A DNA stretch of 64,000 bases from Bacteroidales bacterium WCE2008 (GTDB lineage Bacteria > Bacteroidota > Bacteroidia > Bacteroidales > UBA932), in contig FUZM01000001.1 in assembly GCA_900167925.1 (NCBI GenBank), forward strand, positions 310,001-374,000, read 5' to 3'. The notes under the pieces were generated by a model. The model was not told where the DNA came from, did not search any database, and was given only the letters and a program-made list of their open reading frames with translations. A program made the translations under genes and the position numbers. Positions 57,856-64,000 of this stretch are shown piece by piece. Every line of letters begins with the position of its first letter. The first letter of the stretch is position 1.

Positions 57856-60800
57856 ATGAAAAAGATTCTTGTTCTTTTGCTTGCTTGTATATCCATTTCG
57901 GGATATACGCAGACTCCGGAATTACCACAGTTGTCGGATGTCTTACCGCAGGTTTTTTCTCCGGATGCTGCGGAACTCGGAAAGTATGGCCGTATTCCGG
58001 TAAATTATTTCAACGGCCTGCCGAACATAACTGTTCCACTGACTGAAGTCCGTGCAAAAAACTACACACTTCCTGTTTACCTTTCCTACCATGCTTCCGG
58101 AAATAAGCCAGAACAGCATCCTGGATGGGTTGGACAAGGCTGGTCTCTTCACGCAGGTGGATGCATCAACCGTATAATTAACGGAATGAAGGATGAGATG
58201 ATAAGAAAAGAAGAGATCCAAGCTTTCATGGTGGGGAACCCTGGCTATTTGTATCATGCAGGTATGTTTCAAGCTAAAAACTGGAATGATTCTAATGTTC
58301 GGAATCAATATGGCCATGGTCAAAACGCAACCACTGGTGGAACTGCGACAGATAGCTACAACCATGATTACGAGCCGGATGAATTTCAGATTAATATAGA
58401 TGATATACAGGCTTCTTTTTATTTTTCCGGGGATGGCAAAATAAAAATAGTATCCAAATCAGATGCGGATTTTACCGTATCATATACAATGAATGACGTT
58501 TATGCGCCAGAATTAGGAAAAGGGCGCTGGCTTGATTATAAGTACCGTTTTGATTCTCAGACGGATAAGAAAATACTCGTTTACGACACATTCTATGAGT
58601 TTATTATAACAAAAAGCGATGGGACCAAATATCATTTTGGCGGGTGTGAGGATGCAATAGAATACAGTCTATCACAGAATGACATAGAGCACTTTGAACT
58701 AAAAGCTACCGCTAATACCTGGATGCTAACTAAGATAGAGAGGCCTGACGGAGAGGAAATATACTTCCGATATAAACGGGGTGGGGTTCCTATAGTAGCC
58801 ATTGATTTTGAACATTTTGAGTGTGCTTCAAGGAATGATGCTCACCATGAAGTTTATTATAAACTCGGCTCAACGCGCAATATTACTACGCAATTCAGTT
58901 TATTACTTCCGTCCTATCTTGACTCGATTAAATGCAAATATGGAAAAGACTGTCTATCGTTCAACACCAGCAGATCAACTCAGTTGAAATATAAATATGA
59001 AAATGAAATATTTAGAAGTCAATTCTTCAGAGAGTGTTCTGTGGACACGTTAAAGAAACTGGACTATTACCTTCAATTGGATAGTATAAATACAAATCGT
59101 GGGCGGATTCATCTTGATTATTCAGCTTCGGAAGAAACGCGCCTTAAACTAAATTCCGTAAGTGTATTCTCAAATCAGGGTGAGGAACAGCGGTATGAAA
59201 TGACTTACGATGGTACTCCGCTCCCTGAATACAATTCTCGGAAAACCGACCCCTGGGGATATTACAATTCCTATGGTCAATATCAGACTTTCCCTTTTGG
59301 TACGTTATACCAGCGGAGAAATCATGTCAATCCAAATCTTTTAAAAGCTGAGGCGCTCATTAAGATAAAGTATCCAACCGGAGGCTGTACAGAGTTTGAA
59401 TACGAGCCTCATGATTACAGCAAATTGGTTAATCAGTATCCATTCGAGATCGTGGATTCCATAGGTCTTGCTGGAGGACTCCGGATTAGAAAAATAAAGG
59501 ATTATTCATCAGAGGGACACATCGAGGAAAGGGTGTTTTCTTATGATACCTCGGATGGCGTTTCTTCCGGAATATTATCCGGCATTCCGATTTATTATGT
59601 CTCTAATAATCAATCTGTAGAGTCTGAGGGACCCACTGGTTTTTTAGGGTGGCTAGATGACCTTTTTTTTAAGGATTTCAACTATGAAGATTATCTTTAC
59701 GTACTCTTTTCAGAGCAACCTATCAACCAGTTATCTGACACAGATGGCAGTCACGTTACCTATAGTATGGTAACCGAAACGATACCTGGCGTCGGGAAAA
59801 CAATATACAACTATTCCAACCATGATACAAAGGAAATGCAATGCATGGATCAGATGCCGACTATCTTGCATGAGAGTTTTGACGAGAGGGTAATCAATAA
59901 TCCATTCACATCCCTAGCCCTCAGCCGAGGTCTGCTACTTAAGAAATCCTCGTATGATATAGATGGTAATCCTGTCATGGAGGAAAAATACTCATATGCT
60001 CAGGATCTGACGCAATGTCTATATTCCATGTCGCAATATATCCATTTTTTCTATTTAGGGAGCAGCCGCAGATCCTTATCGAAAATATACACGTACTTTC
60101 CCGCCCTCACACGTAAGACAGTCACGGAGTATCCTACGGAGCCAAATGGCAGTCCTCATGTCGTTACCACGACTTATACGTACAACAGCAACAGGAAACT
60201 CACATCAATAGAAGAAAGTTCGGGGACGGAAAGATATGGTCAGCATTTTTACTATCCTTCCGAACGCAGTGGAATGACCTATGAAGGGATGATATCACAA
60301 GGAATGAGTGGCGTCCCTGTAGGCATTGTCAAGACACATAACGGCAAGGTGGTTGATGCGCAGGAATTGACCTATGGCAAGGTGTCCGTGGAAAGGGGCG
60401 GAACGTTCGATGACATATCCTTCATGCCATCTAAACTCTACTCTTTGAAGACAGACGCCTCCATTACAGAATCCTCCTATGGAAATACTCCATTTTCATA
60501 TCTTGATCCGAAACCTGACGTCGAGTACCTTAAGTATAACGGGCGCGGCGACCTGCTTGGTAAACGGACTGCGGACGGAGTCTATACCGCATATGGATGG
60601 AACGGATCTGGTAATAATCCAAGCTATATTGCTCCAAATGTCCGATCTCAAATAGTTGAGAACAAGGATGTTCCGGGTACTAAGACATACAAGCTGCGAT
60701 TCACCGATCAGGTTGTAGATGAATTTGAGTTCGATACATTCGATAGCAGCACCATCGAGATCGATCTCGAGGAAGGCCCGCGCTACAATCTTTATTACGG

Positions 60801-63800
60801 CATCCTGATTGATGACATTCAGACAGGTGTCGTAGCATTCGGTTTTGAGGAAGAACCAATGTCGCAAGCGTGGATTCAGATCAGTTCTCAATATACCCAG
60901 TCGGCAAGAGTAACCATTCCTGGCGGACATCACAAGATAAAAATCTTAAAATTCCGTGGCAGTAAGAAAGACAACGCTCCTGATTATTCGGCCGGACGTC
61001 TGACTATAGATTATTATTATGCAAAAGTCGTCACTTCCGGCGTTGATGATATAGTAAAATATATAGACTTCGAAACCACTGGCGGAAACGCTGAAGGGTT
61101 CCATAGTGATCATGGCCACAAGGGAAGCTATACAGTAAGCCAGACTGTTCCTTCGGACAGGAAGTACATATTGGACTACATGAAGAAGGGCACCGGCAAG
61201 TGGTCATACTACCGTCAGTCGTTCACGGGAAGCGCGACTATCGGATCCTCCTCGACAATCATCGACAACGTGCGTATCTATCCCGAGGGTGCCGACATGA
61301 AGTCCTACACGTGGGATGACCGCGGCAATCTCCTCTCGATTACCGACGCGAGCGGAAGGACCGTGTCCTACGAGTATGACGGAATGGACCGTCTTGTGTC
61401 GGTATCCGACCTTAACGGCAACAAGATGTCATCGTATGAATATCTGCTGGCCAGCATGGATGGAGCCGGCACCATATCCAGACGCGACTCCAACTATGTC
61501 AAGACCATCAGCTATAACAATGCCGCCGGCAGTTCGTATAACACAACCCTGAAGTGGTATGACGGCCTTGGAAGGGAGAGCGGCAGCCAGATGCTGTCCT
61601 ATTATGGTAGTCTGGATGTCAGCACGGACATAGAGTACGACGCTCTCGGACGCGAGTGGAAGCGCTATCTCCCCGTCCCGGACGACCAGCGCGGCGAGGG
61701 TGTGACCACCGTCTATGGCGAGACACGTCCATATGAGGAGACCGTCTACGAGGCATCGCCTCTCAGCCGCGTCTCCCGCAGTTACGGTGCCGGTGCCGCA
61801 TGGCGCACTGCCGACAAGTATACCGGCTATACCTATACTACCAACGGCTCGGGCGCAGGTCTGTCCTGCTACCGGTTCGAACTGACCTATTCGGGCTCGT
61901 CTTCGCTCGACGGCCAGATCCGCAACATGGGCCTGTGGAGCGCGGGAAGCCTGACGGTCGTCAAGGTCAAGGACGAGGACGGCCGCGAGACATACGAGTT
62001 CAAGGACCTTGCCGGCAACACGGTGCTGAACCGCAAGGTCGACGAGAACGGCTACCTCGATACGTATATGATCTATGACGTCAAGGGACGCCTTGTCGCA
62101 GTGCTCCCGCCGATGCTGTCCCCGACAGTGGAAGGGGCCACGACCACGGCCCTCTCCAACCAGTCCGTCCGGAACTACGGATACCTGTACCGCTACGACG
62201 GCCGGAACCGCTGCATTGCCAAGAAGCTCCCGGGCGCCGGCTGGACGTACATGGTATATGACGCCGCCGACCGGCTGGTGTTCAGCCAGGATGCGGAGCA
62301 GCGCAAGGACGGCCGCTGGAGCTTCACCCTCGCCGACATTCTCGGGCGCGATTGCGTCAGCGGAATCTGCTACAATGTCATTAATGTGTTCGGCACTCCG
62401 TATGACAGCAAGAATATCGTAGTGGAGAAATCTTATGGCGGGACTGGCTCTCTCATGGGGTATTCGGTGAGCGGAGTCTCCCTCACCAATCCGACGGTCC
62501 TGTCGGCCAACTACTATGACGACTATGATTTCATAACATCTTCATCAGTTCCTTCTGCTGTCCGGACTAAGCTGCAGTATGCCGCAGGACCTTCCGGCTA
62601 CAGCGGTACCAAGTGGAACAACGCGGCCGGCAGCCTTACCGGAAGCGCCAGCAGGATACTCGGCGAAGACCCGACAAACGATTATATCTGGTCGTCAGTA
62701 TACTACAACGGGAAGGGCAACGCGATCCAGAGCCGCAGCACCCGTCAGGACGGCGGAGTCGACATCAACAATACCGTATATACCTTTACCGGAAAGCCGT
62801 CGAAGGTCCGTGTTGACCACAACTCCGGGAACGGAGACTCTCTGGTGGAGGAATACCAGTATACATATGACAAGTGGGACCGTTCCAAGGTGGTAAAGCA
62901 CCGGATTAATGAGAGCGAAACATGGACAACGGTTTCAGACATACTCTATGACAAGGTAGGCCGCCTTTCATCGGACAGAAGGAACGGCGTGGCCGCCCTG
63001 AAGAGAACCCTGACATACAATCCGCGGTCATGGGTGAAGAAACTGACCGGTCCGGGCTTCACCGAGACCCTGTACTACGAGACGAGCCGCTCCGGTAACA
63101 CGCCTCAGTGGGGCGGAAACATCTCCACGGTCACCTGGACGGGCCAGGACGCGTCGGTCACCAACACCGACAACTATGTCTACGACCCGCTGTCGAGACT
63201 CAAGTCCGCGATCTCGAAGGCCGGTTCGATCGTGAACTACCGTGAGACCTACAGCTACGACAAGCACGGCAACATGCTGTCGTACAGCCATACCGGTCTT
63301 GACGGGAACGAGACGATGTCGATGACTCACGACGGCAACCGCCTGACCGGCGTCAACTCAAGCGTGGACGGCAGAAGCACGATGACGTACGATGAGATTG
63401 GAAGGATGAAGAGCTCCGGCGCGGACAATGTATCCGAGACGAGATACAATGCGATAGGCTTCCCGGCCTACATCTCCCTGCGGGAGGGCGGATATGTCCA
63501 GAACACCTACACCGCAGGCGGTACCCGTCTGTCATCGAGACGCACCGACGGCAAAAAAACCGTGACGGTGATGAGCTACGAGGGCAATGAGATCTACGAG
63601 AACGGCAACCTCAGGATGCTCCTGTTCACAGGAGGCTACGTGGACTACAGCACGGGGACACCTGAGTATCTCTGGTACACCTATGACCATCTCGGAAGCG
63701 TCCGTGCTGTTGCCGATGCCTCCGGAAATGTGGTTGCTTCATATGCATACAGGCCTTATGGCCAGGAATTTGCAGCAAATAGAGAAGGAACGGAAGGACT

Positions 63801-64000
63801 TCTTAAGGCTACGATCGCATCCGGGAATCCTGCACAGCAGCGCCCTGGCCTTGTTGCACCGATGGTAAACTATACCTTAGCCGAAGGTCCCGACTGGCAG
63901 CCGTTCAGATTCAGCGGCAAGGAAAACCTTGAGAGAGTAGGTCTCGACCTGTACGACTTCGGCGCGAGGATGTACTCCCCGACCACCATGCGCTGGACCA
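57856..64000 (+). CDS. Giant RHS/YD-repeat protein, C-terminus beyond the window
   Basis: The frame from ATG 57856 is open for at least 2048 codons to the window edge. It begins with a signal peptide (MKKILVLLLACISISGYTQ). Residues about 60-105 carry the start typical of Bacteroidota RHS proteins (NITVPLTEVRAKNYTLPVYL, GWVGQGWSLHAGG). YD repeats run from about residue 1147 (YTWDDRGNLLSITDASGRTV SYEYDGMDRL) to the core tail near 1940 (YDHLGSVRAVADASGNVVAS YAY) and the last visible segment LYDFGARMYSPTTMRW, after which a variable toxin-like end normally follows. The first half is AT-rich, the second half GC-rich. Exported; a role in contact-dependent competition or surface interaction is inferred from the family. 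Confidence 0.9.
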   Translation, partial: MKKILVLLLACISISGYTQTPELPQLSDVLPQVFSPDAAELGKYGRIPVNYFNGLPNITVPLTEVRAKNYTLPVYLSYHASGNKPEQHPGWVGQGWSLHAGGCINRIINGMKDEMIRKEEIQAFMVGNPGYLYHAGMFQAKNWNDSNVRNQYGHGQNATTGGTATDSYNHDYEPDEFQINIDDIQASFYFSGDGKIKIVSKSDADFTVSYTMNDVYAPELGKGRWLDYKYRFDSQTDKKILVYDTFYEFIITKSDGTKYHFGGCEDAIEYSLSQNDIEHFELKATANTWMLTKIERPDGEEIYFRYKRGGVPIVAIDFEHFECASRNDAHHEVYYKLGSTRNITTQFSLLLPSYLDSIKCKYGKDCLSFNTSRSTQLKYKYENEIFRSQFFRECSVDTLKKLDYYLQLDSINTNRGRIHLDYSASEETRLKLNSVSVFSNQGEEQRYEMTYDGTPLPEYNSRKTDPWGYYNSYGQYQTFPFGTLYQRRNHVNPNLLKAEALIKIKYPTGGCTEFEYEPHDYSKLVNQYPFEIVDSIGLAGGLRIRKIKDYSSEGHIEERVFSYDTSDGVSSGILSGIPIYYVSNNQSVESEGPTGFLGWLDDLFFKDFNYEDYLYVLFSEQPINQLSDTDGSHVTYSMVTETIPGVGKTIYNYSNHDTKEMQCMDQMPTILHESFDERVINNPFTSLALSRGLLLKKSSYDIDGNPVMEEKYSYAQDLTQCLYSMSQYIHFFYLGSSRRSLSKIYTYFPALTRKTVTEYPTEPNGSPHVVTTTYTYNSNRKLTSIEESSGTERYGQHFYYPSERSGMTYEGMISQGMSGVPVGIVKTHNGKVVDAQELTYGKVSVERGGTFDDISFMPSKLYSLKTDASITESSYGNTPFSYLDPKPDVEYLKYNGRGDLLGKRTADGVYTAYGWNGSGNNPSYIAPNVRSQIVENKDVPGTKTYKLRFTDQVVDEFEFDTFDSSTIEIDLEEGPRYNLYYGILIDDIQTGVVAFGFEEEPMSQAWIQISSQYTQSARVTIPGGHHKIKILKFRGSKKDNAPDYSAGRLTIDYYYAKVVTSGVDDIVKYIDFETTGGNAEGFHSDHGHKGSYTVSQTVPSDRKYILDYMKKGTGKWSYYRQSFTGSATIGSSSTIIDNVRIYPEGADMKSYTWDDRGNLLSITDASGRTVSYEYDGMDRLVSVSDLNGNKMSSYEYLLASMDGAGTISRRDSNYVKTISYNNAAGSSYNTTLKWYDGLGRESGSQMLSYYGSLDVSTDIEYDALGREWKRYLPVPDDQRGEGVTTVYGETRPYEETVYEASPLSRVSRSYGAGAAWRTADKYTGYTYTTNGSGAGLSCYRFELTYSGSSSLDGQIRNMGLWSAGSLTVVKVKDEDGRETYEFKDLAGNTVLNRKVDENGYLDTYMIYDVKGRLVAVLPPMLSPTVEGATTTALSNQSVRNYGYLYRYDGRNRCIAKKLPGAGWTYMVYDAADRLVFSQDAEQRKDGRWSFTLADILGRDCVSGICYNVINVFGTPYDSKNIVVEKSYGGTGSLMGYSVSGVSLTNPTVLSANYYDDYDFITSSSVPSAVRTKLQYAAGPSGYSGTKWNNAAGSLTGSASRILGEDPTNDYIWSSVYYNGKGNAIQSRSTRQDGGVDINNTVYTFTGKPSKVRVDHNSGNGDSLVEEYQYTYDKWDRSKVVKHRINESETWTTVSDILYDKVGRLSSDRRNGVAALKRTLTYNPRSWVKKLTGPGFTETLYYETSRSGNTPQWGGNISTVTWTGQDASVTNTDNYVYDPLSRLKSAISKAGSIVNYRETYSYDKHGNMLSYSHTGLDGNETMSMTHDGNRLTGVNSSVDGRSTMTYDEIGRMKSSGADNVSETRYNAIGFPAYISLREGGYVQNTYTAGGTRLSSRRTDGKKTVTVMSYEGNEIYENGNLRMLLFTGGYVDYSTGTPEYLWYTYDHLGSVRAVADASGNVVASYAYRPYGQEFAANREGTEGLLKATIASGNPAQQRPGLVAPMVNYTLAEGPDWQPFRFSGKENLERVGLDLYDFGARMYSPTTMRWT

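Noticed and set aside
61300..64000. Repeated motifs in the RHS region considered as a DNA repeat array or CRISPR
   Set aside because: The repeats are at protein level (YD repeats) with variable spacing and DNA sequence; no constant direct repeats with unique spacers.

Overview
The window comes from a Bacteroidota (order Bacteroidales-like) chromosome. The evidence is two SusC/SusD pairs, many lipoproteins with MKK...C signal peptides, XylR/LacI-AraC and kelch-AraC regulators, and repeated TAnnTTTG -7 promoter elements (sometimes with a TTTG -33 box), with little sign of Shine-Dalgarno sites. Base composition is moderately GC-rich throughout, except for an AT-richer block from about 56.1 to 61.0 kb. 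No tRNA, rRNA, CRISPR array, transposase or integrase was seen. Function calls rest on reading motifs by eye; no database search was run.

Left part (1-10.9 kb): a GH115-type alpha-glucuronidase lipoprotein and a Stealth-type sugar-phosphate transferase on the minus strand; a vWA lipoprotein and an FKBP-type prolyl isomerase on the plus strand; a fimbrillin-like/FISUMP-like lipoprotein preceded by a small ORF with all the elements of a -1 programmed frameshift; a membrane-anchored kelch-AraC regulator; and a DMT transporter under a palindrome-covered promoter.

First glycan locus (10.1-24.3 kb): a DeoR regulator diverges from agaS-gatZ-pfkB-GH36-susC-susD-glycan-binding lipoprotein, which ends in a clear terminator. 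An exported amidohydrolase and a histidine phosphatase follow. The enzyme set suggests uptake and use of an alpha-linked galactose or N-acetylgalactosamine glycan through the tagatose-6-phosphate branch.

Middle (24.3-30.1 kb): a LysR regulator diverges from a tight three-gene operon in which a DASS anion transporter is flanked by two M49-peptidase-like lipoproteins that have lost zinc ligands.

Phosphate block (30.1-41.8 kb): nine minus-strand genes with gaps of 34 nt or less form one putative operon behind a near-perfect promoter: a DUF47/PhoU-like protein, a PiT-like membrane domain fused to a LuxR-type HTH, an OprO/P-type porin, an LTD lipoprotein, a tunnel-enzyme-like protein, a CYTH triphosphatase, a second DASS transporter, MgtC-like protein and a membrane pyrophosphatase. 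Together they read as a system that senses, takes up and breaks down short polyphosphates, with the energy recovered as an ion gradient. A second histidine phosphatase lies just upstream.

Second glycan locus (41.8-56.1 kb): XylR-like regulator, a GH2-alkaline phosphatase fusion, GH20 hexosaminidase, second XylR-like regulator, ROK kinase, SusC and SusD. This points to a hexosamine glycan that carries phosphate.

Right end (56.1-64 kb): an AT-rich lipoprotein resembling aerolysin/ETX-MTX2 pore-forming proteins, a small orphan ORF, and a very large RHS/YD-repeat protein that runs off the window.
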